Origin: Bacteroidales bacterium
GTDB lineage: Bacteria; Bacteroidota; Bacteroidia; Bacteroidales; UBA932
NCBI GenBank assembly: GCA_017478685.1
Contig: JAFVDC010000139.1
Span: 1 to 9,990, forward strand
Direction of reading: 5' to 3'
Length of the DNA: 9,990 bases
Shown here: piece after piece, positions 1 to 7,220 of the stretch
Position numbering within the stretch: position 1 is the first letter of the stretch
How the letters are laid out: every line of letters starts with the position of its first letter
The notes under the pieces: model-generated
Databases searched by the model: none
Told to the model about the DNA's origin: nothing
The model's input: the letters and a program-made list of their open reading frames with translations, nothing else
Made by a program: the position numbers and the translations under genes

Positions 1-1521
1 GCAGTACAGTCTTCGGCCGCAACAACCGTCATGACGGTGTCCTTTGTGAATGCCGCCCTCCTTACCCTTGCGCAGGCAATTTCCATCATAATGGGCGCCA
101 ATATAGGTACCACGCTCAGCGCCTGGATAATGTCGGCCGGAGTCTCCTTCAATATCACCAACGTGGTTTGGCCGGCTTTCCTTGTGGGCATAATCCTCAT
201 ACAGCTTGGAAAACACCGCTATATAGGGGATTTCCTCTTCGGCCTCAGCTTCCTTCTCTTTGCCCTTGGAATGCTAAAACAAACGGGCACGGAAATGGAC
301 CTTGCCAGCAATCAGGCCGTGGTTGATTTCTTCGCTAGCTTTGAAACCAATTACGGCACCATCCTGCTGTTTCTTCTCATAGGCACCATCCTTACGGCTA
401 TGGTCCAGAGTTCGGCCGCCCTCATGGCCATTACAATGGTGCTCTGCGCAACCGGCGCCATCACCATCTACCAGGGCATAGCGCTTGTGATGGGCGAGAA
501 CATAGGCACCACCGTTACCGCAAACCTGGCGGCACTTAGCGCCAACACCCAGGCAAGGCGCACGGCCATGGCCCACCTCCTTTTCAACGTCTTCGGCGTA
601 ATCTGGGTGCTCATCTTCTTCTTCCCGTTTGTGCGCATGGTCTGCAACATCGTGGGCATGGATCCCACAGCCTCAGAGCAAAGCGCCACGCAGCTCTCCT
701 TCGCCCTTGCAACCTTCCACACCTGCTTCAACGTGATAAATACGGCTGTCCTCATTTGGTTCATCCCCCAGATAGAGAAGATCGTGTGCCTCATCATCAA
801 GCCCCGCAAGGCCGATGAAGAAGACGAATTCCGCCTCCAGTATATCCGTGGCGGCATCATGAAGACTCCGGAGCTTTCCGTCCTCCAGGCCCAGAAGGAG
901 ATAGTGGTCTTTGGAGAGAAGATGCAGCGCATGTTCGGCCTTGTGAAGGAACTCTACATAACCCAGGACGAAAAAGCCTTCACCGCCCTCTTTGACCGCA
1001 TAAAGAAGGCCGAAGAAATGAGCGACCAGATGGAAAACGAGATTGGAAAGTACCTTGGGACCGTTGGCGATGCCCATCTATCCGACGAAACCAAGGGCAA
1101 AATCCGCGGAATGCTGCGCTCAATAAGTGAACTCGAGTCCCTTGGAGACTCCAATTTCAATCTGGCCCGTATTTTGAAACGTAAGCTGGACCAGAAGATT
1201 ACCTTCTCCGGCCCGCTTGAAGCAGGCGTACAGGAAATGTTCTCGCTCCTTGATGTTGCCCTGAGCCGAATGAACGCAGCCCTTGCCGGTCACAGGGAAG
1301 ACATGAGCATTGAGCCCAACATTGAGGCCGAAAGAAACATCAACGCCTGTCGCAACCGCCTGAAGCAGGATAATGTGAGGAACCTGGACCACGGCGCCTA
1401 CAGTTACGACGAAGGCAATATCTTCAGTGACCTGATAGGGGAGTGTGAACAAAACGGAGACTATATAATTAACGTAGCCGAAGCCCGTCTTGGAGATGCA
1501 AGCCGGCAACCGGAAAACTAG
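1..1521 (+). CDS. Na+/phosphate cotransporter family protein with PhoU-like C-terminal domain (5' partial)
   Basis: The reading frame is open from base 1, so the gene starts upstream of the window; an ATG at 31 lies inside the conserved region and is not the start. Family knowledge: Na/Pi cotransporters (NptA/SLC34-like) move phosphate with sodium across the inner membrane and contain two inverted repeats, each with a QSSA motif. Both are visible: QSSA at nt 7-18 followed by GANIGTT at nt 94-114, and QSSA at nt 406-417 followed by GENIGTT at nt 493-513. Hydrophobic membrane segments run to about nt 800. From about nt 880 to 1500 the protein is soluble, charged and helical, matching the PhoU-like domain often fused to bacterial members. 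It ends in TAG, 12 nt before the next gene, consistent with an operon. Substrate is inferred from the family only; the phosphate specificity of prokaryotic members is not always shown. Confidence 0.93.
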   Translation, partial: AVQSSAATTVMTVSFVNAALLTLAQAISIIMGANIGTTLSAWIMSAGVSFNITNVVWPAFLVGIILIQLGKHRYIGDFLFGLSFLLFALGMLKQTGTEMDLASNQAVVDFFASFETNYGTILLFLLIGTILTAMVQSSAALMAITMVLCATGAITIYQGIALVMGENIGTTVTANLAALSANTQARRTAMAHLLFNVFGVIWVLIFFFPFVRMVCNIVGMDPTASEQSATQLSFALATFHTCFNVINTAVLIWFIPQIEKIVCLIIKPRKADEEDEFRLQYIRGGIMKTPELSVLQAQKEIVVFGEKMQRMFGLVKELYITQDEKAFTALFDRIKKAEEMSDQMENEIGKYLGTVGDAHLSDETKGKIRGMLRSISELESLGDSNFNLARILKRKLDQKITFSGPLEAGVQEMFSLLDVALSRMNAALAGHREDMSIEPNIEAERNINACRNRLKQDNVRNLDHGAYSYDEGNIFSDLIGECEQNGDYIINVAEARLGDASRQPEN

Positions 1522-1533
1522 AGTAAAAAGAAA

Positions 1534-2163
1534 ATGAAGAAGCTTTTTTCAATTGTCGCAGGCCTTTTCATTGGCCTTTCCGCCTTTGCGCAGAGCGCTG
1601 AGGAAATCCTTGCCCGCATGGAGAAGGTGATGGAACCCAGTTCCCAGTCCGAGGCCATTGTCATGACCATGGAGATGAAAATCCCCATCCTTGGCACCAT
1701 GGGAACCCGCGTATACACTTACGGAGACAAGTCCAAAATGGTCATCGAAGCTGCCGGAAAAGAGGGTGTCACCTGGATGGACCACAAAAGCAGGACAAGC
1801 TGGACCTACATGAAGGAAAAGAACACGGTGACCATAGAGAACATGAAACCGGACGAGAAGTCCGATGCCGATGATGCCGAAATGTTCAAGGGCGTTGCCG
1901 AAGGCTACGACGTCTCCATCAGGAAAGAGACCAGCGACCGCTGGTACATCGCCTGCAAGAAGTCCAAGACCAACAAGATTAAGGACGACCCTAAAAACAT
2001 GGAAATTGTGGTGGCTAAAGGCACTTACATGCCCATTTCACTTTCGGCCAAGGCATCCGGAGTCACCATGACAATGAAGGACATCGATTTCAATGTCACC
2101 GAGGCCGATGTCACATTCAACCCCGCAGATTTCCCCGGCGTTACCATTGAAGACAAGAGGTGA
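1534..2163 (+). CDS. LolA-fold periplasmic protein (outer-membrane lipoprotein carrier/sorting-like)
   Basis: A 209-residue protein with a clear Sec signal peptide (MKK, hydrophobic core, cleavage likely after AFA at residue 19) and no lipobox cysteine, so a soluble periplasmic protein is expected. The mature start, with SAEEILARMEKVM, then many short beta strands, and the C-terminal FNPADFPGVTIEDKR stretch match the LolA-like family common in Bacteroidota. True LolA ferries lipoproteins from the inner membrane LolCDE complex to the outer membrane; LolA-like paralogues may bind other lipids. The ATG at 1534 is preceded by a purine-rich stretch (AAAAAGAAA) rather than a classic Shine-Dalgarno. 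It sits 12 nt after the transporter gene and its stop overlaps the mntP start. The context, between two ion transporters, makes a housekeeping LolA role uncertain; a paralogue is as likely. Confidence 0.82.
   Translation: MKKLFSIVAGLFIGLSAFAQSAEEILARMEKVMEPSSQSEAIVMTMEMKIPILGTMGTRVYTYGDKSKMVIEAAGKEGVTWMDHKSRTSWTYMKEKNTVTIENMKPDEKSDADDAEMFKGVAEGYDVSIRKETSDRWYIACKKSKTNKIKDDPKNMEIVVAKGTYMPISLSAKASGVTMTMKDIDFNVTEADVTFNPADFPGVTIEDKR
2160..2163 (+). promoter_or_regulatory. GTGA stop/start overlap coupling LolA-like gene and mntP
   Basis: The TGA stop of the LolA-like gene (2161-2163) and the GTG start of mntP (2160-2162) share three bases within GTGA. The purine run AAGAGG (2155-2160) runs straight into the start, too close for normal Shine-Dalgarno spacing, so ribosomes finishing the upstream gene likely reinitiate here. 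Confidence 0.7.
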
Positions 2164-2735
2164 AAAGCACGGTTGAACTGATCCTGCTGGGCCTGGCCCT
2201 TGCAATGGACTGCTTCACGGTGTCCGTTGTTTGCGGCGTACTGGTTAGGAAACTCAAGGCTGGCCTGATGCTCAGGCTGGCCTTTCTGTTTGGCTTTTTC
2301 CAGGCCCTGATGCCCCTTGCAGGCTGGTTTCTCACCAGCCGCTTCTACACCTATCTTGAGGCCATAGACCACTGGATAGCCTTCGGCCTGCTGTTTCTGG
2401 TTGGTGCGGAGATGATTTCCGACGCCTTCAAAAAAGGCGAGGAAAAGTCCGTGGATCCTTATGGATTAAGGTCCCAGCTTCTTCTTGCCATTGCCACCAG
2501 CATTGATGCCCTGGCGGTTGGGATAAGTTTTGCCTGCACCGGATACACAACCGTAACGCAGGTCTTTCTGCCCATTTCAGTTATCGGCATCATTTCATTC
2601 CTCATGAGCCTCCTGGGCTTCTTCCTGGGGGTAAAGTTCGGGGACGTGGTTACAAAAAAAATAAAGCCGGAAATCCTTGGAGGTGTCATCCTCATTGGAA
2701 TCGGCTTTAAGATTCTGATAGAGCACCTGGGCTAG
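2160..2735 (+). CDS. mntP: Manganese efflux pump MntP
   Basis: A 191-residue, almost wholly hydrophobic protein with about six membrane segments in two homologous halves, the usual length for the MntP (YebN, DUF204) family. Each half carries the family acidic motif: AMDCFTVSV with Asp17 and TSIDALAVGIS with Asp116. The segment FGFFQALMPLAGW (residues 44-56) is also typical. MntP exports Mn2+ from the cytoplasm and protects against manganese overload. The start is GTG at 2160: an in-frame stop lies at 2148-2150 and no other start codon is between them, while the next ATG (2205) falls inside the first conserved motif. GTG overlaps the TGA of the LolA-like gene, so translation is probably coupled. 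No manganese riboswitch (yybP-ykoY type) can fit upstream, since the preceding sequence is coding. The stop codon overlaps that of the convergent gene. Confidence 0.93.
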   Translation: MKSTVELILLGLALAMDCFTVSVVCGVLVRKLKAGLMLRLAFLFGFFQALMPLAGWFLTSRFYTYLEAIDHWIAFGLLFLVGAEMISDAFKKGEEKSVDPYGLRSQLLLAIATSIDALAVGISFACTGYTTVTQVFLPISVIGIISFLMSLLGFFLGVKFGDVVTKKIKPEILGGVILIGIGFKILIEHLG

Positions 2736-3643
2736 AAACTGTATCCCAGGCCAACTGCAAGGGTGTTTCCAAGAGCCTTGGAGGCGGTGAGCCAACTGAG
2801 GTCCAGCCGTAGGCCGTGCCAGTGCACTCCAAGCCCAAGGGCAAGGTGGCGGGGGATAACGCAGTTCTCACTGGCAAACCTGTATCCCGCACGCGCATAA
2901 ACCATCTTGTTCCAGGCATATTGCACGCCTGCAGTAATGGCCGTATTGCCGCTGAAATAAGCCTCTGCGTCCATAAGAAACCTTGTCTCATGATCGCTTC
3001 CCCAGCCCCTTGTCCAGTCAATGGCCAGACGCGCAAGGGCAGGCTGGGAATACACCTCCGAATCCTTTCCCCTTATGGTGCTTCCGATATTCGCGGCGCC
3101 CATTGATAGGCCGAAGGCGGGAATAGGCCTCCAGTTAATGAAAACATCTCCGCTAAAGCCCTTGAAACCATAATCGGCCGTAAGCTTTTGCATTGAATAG
3201 CGGGCGTTTACGCCAATGCTTAGTTCGGAATTAATACCGAAGCCGATGCCGGCGGCAACAATCTGTGACACCGGAACACTCCCGCCGGCTAGTTCCTGCC
3301 CCGCCTGATAGGAATATCCCAAGGCAAGGCCCAGCCTTTGAATAGGCTTGAAAGATGCCGCTGCGCTTACAATGTTGGTCTTTCCCGCACCTGGCGCCCA
3401 AAGGCGGTACGATACCGCGGCATCGGCCTTCCCAAGGGTAAAGGGGAGTGCGGAAGCCCCGGAAAAAGCGGTATATGCGCCGTTTTCTACAAATGAAGCC
3501 CCCGCGCCGGCCATTCCTGACACTTCAGGGTCCAGGCCGATACGCGTAAACGGCAATGCGTCCGTTCCCTGGGCTAGCAGGGAACGGAAACATATTGCCA
3601 TCAAAAGGGCTGTTGCAAAGAACTTTTTCCTACATCCAGCCAT
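2732..3643 (-). CDS. PorV/PorQ-like outer-membrane beta-barrel protein
   Basis: A 303-residue protein with a signal peptide (MAGCRKKFF, then a hydrophobic core ending near LLAQG, residues 21-25) followed by alternating-residue beta strands rich in Gly and aromatics, ending GLGYSF; a terminal Phe is typical of outer-membrane barrels recognised by the BAM machinery. The early mature segment (RIGLDPEVSGMAGAGAS) resembles the PorV/PorQ family, in which the usual pattern is a MGgA-type motif followed by an Asn-Pro-Ala; here that NPA is not conserved. PorV is a shuttle protein of the type IX secretion system, but many relatives have no proven role, and no other T9SS gene is in the window. I chose the ATG at 3643 because it begins the signal peptide directly; the frame is open further upstream only to a TTG at 3667. 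It overlaps the upstream lipoprotein gene by 14 nt, implying co-translation. Confidence 0.75.
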   Translation of the reverse strand: MAGCRKKFFATALLMAICFRSLLAQGTDALPFTRIGLDPEVSGMAGAGASFVENGAYTAFSGASALPFTLGKADAAVSYRLWAPGAGKTNIVSAAASFKPIQRLGLALGYSYQAGQELAGGSVPVSQIVAAGIGFGINSELSIGVNARYSMQKLTADYGFKGFSGDVFINWRPIPAFGLSMGAANIGSTIRGKDSEVYSQPALARLAIDWTRGWGSDHETRFLMDAEAYFSGNTAITAGVQYAWNKMVYARAGYRFASENCVIPRHLALGLGVHWHGLRLDLSWLTASKALGNTLAVGLGYSF

Positions 3644-6600
3644 AGTCGTCGGTGGTGTAAGTCTCAAGGTTCAGACCTACTATGAGGACGCTTTCTCCTT
3701 CGTTGCCTCCAACTGTAAGGATAACCTTGTCACCGTCTACCAGGCCGCCGCTGGAGGTACCTGAAGTAGGGCCGAAGAAGTAGAGGATGGAGTCTCCATC
3801 TCCGTCAATCACAACTGCACCGTCCTTGTAGGTGGTGTTCTCTACTGTAGTGTAGGGGTTCTCGGAGCAGTAGTTGTTGTCGGAGTGGTTGTACACCTTC
3901 TTGCCATCTGCACGGCTCACGGTTACAGTGGGCTTGCCGCCGATACCAAGGGCAAACAGGCGCAGGGCCTTGCGGTTGCCGCTGGACGTGATGGTGATGG
4001 TGGAACCTGCAGGAACCTCAAAGGCCTTTACGCTGTTGGCGAAGTTGACGGTAAGGTCAAGTTCCTTTGCGCCGGTGCCAAGCTCGTAGCCTGAAATGTA
4101 GCTGTAGCGGTTGTAGGTGAGCTCCTTGGTAGGATTCTTGGCTGCAAATACGGAGAACTCTGTATCGGCAAGGACCTCAAGGGTCTCGGGGAGAGTATTT
4201 CCGCTGCCGATGATAAGGAGGGTGAAATCCGGGTTGCCGGTAAGGTCAATCTTCTTGAGGGCGGCGGACTTCACGATAGAAGTGATGTCAAGCTGCTTGA
4301 AGGCGTTATTTGAAAGATTGATTTCGGCAAGGGCGGTCTGGGAAGCGCTCACACTGTAGGCCGAAAGCTTGTTGTAGGATGCGTCCACCTTCTCAAGCTT
4401 GCCGAAGCCGCTGAATGCTACGCTTGTAAGGGCGTTGTGGCTTACGTTCACCTCCTTGACGGAAGATGCGCTGGAAAGGTTCACGCTTGTAAGGGCGTTT
4501 CCGGAAAGGTCCACATACTCAACCGCAGAGCAGTAAGGCATGGAGAAGCTGCCGCTGAGCTGGTTGTCGTGGAGGTCCAGGTAACTAACCTTTGCATAGT
4601 ACGAAGGGCCGGTGAACTTAGCTATCTTGTTGCCGGCGGCCTCAAGGTGAAGGTTCTGGTTAAGGGCGGTGTAGCTTGAGCCGATTGAAAGCTCAGTGAG
4701 CTTGTTCTTGTTGATGCTGAGCCATGAGAGCTTAGGCCATGCAAGGACGTCGAAGCTTGTGAAGGCGTTGCCGTCCAGGATGAGTTTCTCAATGGGGAAG
4801 GCCTCAAGACCCTTGAGGTCTCCATCCACAAGGCCGCGCTCTGCAAGGTCGAGTTCCTTCACGGCCTCGGCTTCGGCAGCGTCAATTGCGCCGTCGCCGT
4901 CTTTGTCGAACTTCCCAAGGATGAGCTTTTTCACAAACGGCTCTGCGATGCCTTCGGCAAAGTCTCCGACAACGGGTTCTTCTCCGCCTTCAACTTCAAC
5001 CTCCGTTACCTTTACGGTTGTAACCGCGCCGGTGTCGGGATCCATGTGATAGCTGGTCCAGTTCCAGGAAGCGGTGCTGGTGCCCTTAGGGACAATAACT
5101 TCTTCAAGGACGTTGGAATAGAGGTTTACGGAAGAGAGCTTGGTGGCCTTCCTTACGTCAAGAACCTTCAGGGAGTTGGATGCTCCGGTACCGTAAGAAC
5201 CGATGGAGATGCTGGTAAGGAGAGGGGAGTTGCTGAGGTCTATGGTTTCCATCTGGGTTGCAGCCGCGGCAAAGCTGGTGAGCTTGGTGAGCTTGGAAAG
5301 GTCCAGGCTTGTGAAGGCGGCGTTGTCAACGCTCAGTGAAGTGAGAAGCGGCTCTTCCGGGAGAGTGAGAGTCTTGAGGGTGCTGCAGCCAACTGTGGCC
5401 GAAGTAAGCTTGGTGTTCTTGCTGAGGTCAAGGGCCGAAATCTTTGCTCCGTAGCAGGAGATGCCTTCAAGGGCAGGGCAGCCGGTTACGTCAAGCTCCG
5501 TGAGAGCGGTGTTGTAGGCGTAGAGGCCGGTAAGTGCGGGGGCGCTGCCAAGCTTCAGGGTTTCAATTGCAGTCATGCCGCCAATCTGGACGGTCTTGAG
5601 GGCGTGAAGGTCACTGAGGTCAACGCTGGTGAGAACTGTCTGGGAGCCATAGCTCTTGGAGATTGTAACTTCCTGGAGCTGCTTGTTCTTGGAAAGGTCC
5701 AGGGACTCAAGCTTTGCGGTGGCGCTGATTGTAATCTTCTTGAGGTTGTAGAAGCACTCGATACCCTTCAGGGAAGTGTAGTCGGTGCTGATATTGAGCT
5801 CCGTCACCTTTGCGGCCTCGGAGGCGTCCACCTTCAGGTTCTCGTTGTAGTCTGCGGCGGGAGAGTTGTACAGAACCCAGTTCTTGAAGGAGCTGTCCTC
5901 GAAGGTGGGGATTTCGTAAACGCCGCTTTCCTGCTTTACGGTGAAGCTCTGGATAACTGCGCCGCTCATGTCCTTGATCTCTACAAGGGCGCTGCGGGTG
6001 GCGGGAGTGTCGTTCTTCTCTACGGAGAAGACAATCTTCTCATTGCGGACCTCACCGGCCTTGGTGATGGCGTAGGAGAGCCAGTACTGGGCTGCTTCCT
6101 CAATTTCCACGGTGTAGTCCACGTTGGTGACAACGGGAACTTCAAGGTCTCCACCGGCGGTGGGAGCCTCGGAAACGGGAGCGGTGGCAGTGAGGGTACC
6201 TCCGTTGAATACCAGGGAGCGGATGTCGGAGCGGCCCTTGCCGTCTACGGCATACACAATCACCTTTGCCTTCTTTTCGGCACCGGCGGTAACCTTTAGG
6301 GTACCGGAAGCGGCATCTGCGGCCTCTACTTCGGCCCACCAGTCTCCGCTTGCAACGGCGTCTACGCGGGATGTGCCGCTGCCTACGCCGACAAGGGTGT
6401 AGGGGATTTCGGTGGTGGCGTCTTTCACAACGTCAATAACCTTGGTGTCGTCTATCTTCAGGGAGAACTCCACAAACTTGTCAATTGCAAGCTTGGAGCC
6501 GTCCGTGAGGGTGAACACAACCTGGTCCTTGGTCTCCCTTACTGCGGAGAACACGGCGTCGCCGGTATTTTCGGCCTCAGTCTGTGCAGGGCCTACGATG

Positions 6601-7202
6601 TCCCAGTTTTCACCGTTGTCGTAGGATACTTCCCAGTTGCCTTCGTTGATGCGGAGCTGGGGAGTGATGCCGTTGTCGCCTTTGGCTCCGGCCTCACCGT
6701 CCTTGCCGTCGTTGCCGGTAACGGGGATGGGCTGGTTATTGGCATCTACAAGGAACTCTCCGTTGATGGTCCAGTAGAGGATTCCGCCGGATTCCTTTAC
6801 GCCGATGACGGGAGTGTCGCCTTTGTCGCCGGGGTCACCCTTGTCACCGGGATCGCCTTTGTCGCCTTTATCGCCCTTGGCGCCGTCCTCACCATGATAG
6901 ATGGTGATCTTGGAGTTGTCGGTGAACTCAATAGTGTAGCCAATTATGTCTCCGGCGGAGTTCTTCACATCCGTGACGGCCTTTACGTAGACATTCTCCT
7001 GAAGGGCCTTCACAATGCTCTGGAGGCCTTCGATGTTGGAGTTGATCTTGGACACGGCATCCTGCAGGTCCTTGACATTCTTCTGAAGTTCAGCGATGTC
7101 CTTTTCCTGCTGGTCCAGACGACTCACTATTGCGGAGTCGTTGTAGCAGCCCGTTACCATTATGGCAGCGGCGGCCATGCAAATTAATAGTTGTTTTTTC
7201 AT
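3630..7202 (-). CDS. Large multidomain surface lipoprotein: coiled-coil/DUF4988 stalk, collagen-like tracts, BACON-like domains, two EF-hand plus LRR modules
   Basis: A 1190-residue lipoprotein. Lipobox VTGC puts the lipidated Cys at residue 19. Residues about 25-70 form a heptad-rich coiled coil, then a DUF4988/PL29-lyase N-terminal-type region (about 25-204) carrying Gly-X-Y tracts at 104-130 and 163-180, followed by the sheet motif ITPQLRINEGNWEVSYDNG. Residues about 245-335 look BACON-like, and 345-425 match BACON, ending FTVKQES. An EF-hand-like loop (451-462) opens a first LRR array (about 466-705); a canonical EF-hand loop (766-777) opens a second (about 781-990). Residues about 1040-1190 form a beta-rich tail that I do not recognise. 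BACON and LRR domains usually bind glycans, mucins or proteins, so an adhesin or glycan/protein-binding role at the cell surface is inferred; no catalytic site is visible. The ATG at 7202 has no Shine-Dalgarno and lies 18 nt from the previous stop. The residues after Cys (YNDS) only weakly resemble a lipoprotein export signal. Confidence 0.85.
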   Translation of the reverse strand: MKKQLLICMAAAAIMVTGCYNDSAIVSRLDQQEKDIAELQKNVKDLQDAVSKINSNIEGLQSIVKALQENVYVKAVTDVKNSAGDIIGYTIEFTDNSKITIYHGEDGAKGDKGDKGDPGDKGDPGDKGDTPVIGVKESGGILYWTINGEFLVDANNQPIPVTGNDGKDGEAGAKGDNGITPQLRINEGNWEVSYDNGENWDIVGPAQTEAENTGDAVFSAVRETKDQVVFTLTDGSKLAIDKFVEFSLKIDDTKVIDVVKDATTEIPYTLVGVGSGTSRVDAVASGDWWAEVEAADAASGTLKVTAGAEKKAKVIVYAVDGKGRSDIRSLVFNGGTLTATAPVSEAPTAGGDLEVPVVTNVDYTVEIEEAAQYWLSYAITKAGEVRNEKIVFSVEKNDTPATRSALVEIKDMSGAVIQSFTVKQESGVYEIPTFEDSSFKNWVLYNSPAADYNENLKVDASEAAKVTELNISTDYTSLKGIECFYNLKKITISATAKLESLDLSKNKQLQEVTISKSYGSQTVLTSVDLSDLHALKTVQIGGMTAIETLKLGSAPALTGLYAYNTALTELDVTGCPALEGISCYGAKISALDLSKNTKLTSATVGCSTLKTLTLPEEPLLTSLSVDNAAFTSLDLSKLTKLTSFAAAATQMETIDLSNSPLLTSISIGSYGTGASNSLKVLDVRKATKLSSVNLYSNVLEEVIVPKGTSTASWNWTSYHMDPDTGAVTTVKVTEVEVEGGEEPVVGDFAEGIAEPFVKKLILGKFDKDGDGAIDAAEAEAVKELDLAERGLVDGDLKGLEAFPIEKLILDGNAFTSFDVLAWPKLSWLSINKNKLTELSIGSSYTALNQNLHLEAAGNKIAKFTGPSYYAKVSYLDLHDNQLSGSFSMPYCSAVEYVDLSGNALTSVNLSSASSVKEVNVSHNALTSVAFSGFGKLEKVDASYNKLSAYSVSASQTALAEINLSNNAFKQLDITSIVKSAALKKIDLTGNPDFTLLIIGSGNTLPETLEVLADTEFSVFAAKNPTKELTYNRYSYISGYELGTGAKELDLTVNFANSVKAFEVPAGSTITITSSGNRKALRLFALGIGGKPTVTVSRADGKKVYNHSDNNYCSENPYTTVENTTYKDGAVVIDGDGDSILYFFGPTSGTSSGGLVDGDKVILTVGGNEGESVLIVGLNLETYTTDDYGWM
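4233..4862 (-). repeat. Second leucine-rich repeat array (residues about 781-990)
   Basis: Repeats of about 20-24 residues with the pattern LxLxxNxL, for example LILDGNAFTSF, LSINKNKLTEL, LDLHDNQLSG, VDLSGNALTSV, VNVSHNALTSV, VDASYNKLSAY, INLSNNAFKQL and IDLTGNPDF. This set keeps the Asn ladder better than the first array and begins straight after the canonical EF-hand loop. Confidence 0.85.
4872..4907 (-). other. Canonical EF-hand calcium-binding loop (residues 766-777)
   Basis: The 12-residue loop DKDGDGAIDAAE has Asp at positions 1, 3 and 5, Gly at 6, Ile at 8 and Glu at 12, i.e. every ligand position of an EF-hand or dockerin-type calcium site. It stands directly before the second LRR array, an arrangement seen in Bacteroidota LRR lipoproteins, where it probably caps or stabilises the solenoid. 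Confidence 0.85.
5088..5807 (-). repeat. First leucine-rich repeat array (residues about 466-705)
   Basis: About ten to eleven repeats of roughly 20-24 residues with the LxSLDLSxxxxL pattern, for example LESLDLSKNKQL, LTSVDLSDLHAL, LTELDVTGCPAL, ISALDLSKNTKL, FTSLDLSKLTKL, METIDLSNSPLL and LKVLDVRKATKL. It has a flatter consensus than the second array, with fewer Asn. Adjacent repeats share codons loosely, so this is an old protein-level repeat and not a recent DNA duplication. Confidence 0.85.
5817..5852 (-). other. Degenerate EF-hand-like loop (residues 451-462)
   Basis: The segment DYNENLKVDASE has Asp/Asn/Asn at loop positions 1, 3 and 5 and Glu at 12, but Leu replaces the usual Gly at 6. 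It occupies the same place before the first LRR array as the canonical loop does before the second, so it is probably a weakened copy of the same module. Confidence 0.6.
6663..6716 (-). repeat. Second collagen-like Gly-X-Y tract (residues 163-180)
   Basis: Six consecutive Gly-X-Y triplets (GND GKD GEA GAK GDN GIT) rich in Lys, Asp and Glu. It is separated from the first tract by about 32 residues containing WTINGEFL and precedes the beta-sheet part of the DUF4988-type stalk region. Confidence 0.8.
6813..6893 (-). repeat. First collagen-like Gly-X-Y tract (residues 104-130)
   Basis: Nine consecutive triplets (GED GAK GDK GDK GDP GDK GDP GDK GDT). Lys-Gly-Asp pairs are the kind that stabilise bacterial collagen triple helices without hydroxyproline. 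The DNA is a near-perfect 9-nt repeat (GGY GAY AAR/CCC), so slippage could change its length. It follows the coiled coil, which could set a trimeric register, but nine triplets is short for an independent triple helix. Confidence 0.85.
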
Positions 7203-7220
7203 CGTGTTATTGTTTGTGTA

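Noticed and set aside
31..33. ATG at 31 as the start of the Na/Pi transporter
   Set aside because: The frame is open to base 1 and the upstream codons encode the conserved QSSA motif, so the true start lies outside the window.
468..1077. Several - strand open frames of about 130-155 codons opposite the Na/Pi transporter
   Set aside because: They lack domains and lie over a strongly conserved transporter on the + strand.
2768..2782. Small hairpin TCCAAG-AGC-CTTGGA just past the convergent stop codons, as a possible terminator of mntP
   Set aside because: The stem is only 6 bp, there is no T-run after it on either strand, and it encodes ordinary residues of the beta-barrel protein.
5604..6299. 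A 231-codon open frame on the + strand opposite the LRR lipoprotein
   Set aside because: It is an antisense shadow of the repeat region; its Leu/Gly/Val repetitiveness follows from reading the complement of LRR codons.
6813..6893. The 9-nt GGY-GAY-AAR repeats as a CRISPR or satellite array
   Set aside because: They have no spacers and stay in frame as collagen-like Gly-X-Y codons inside a long gene.
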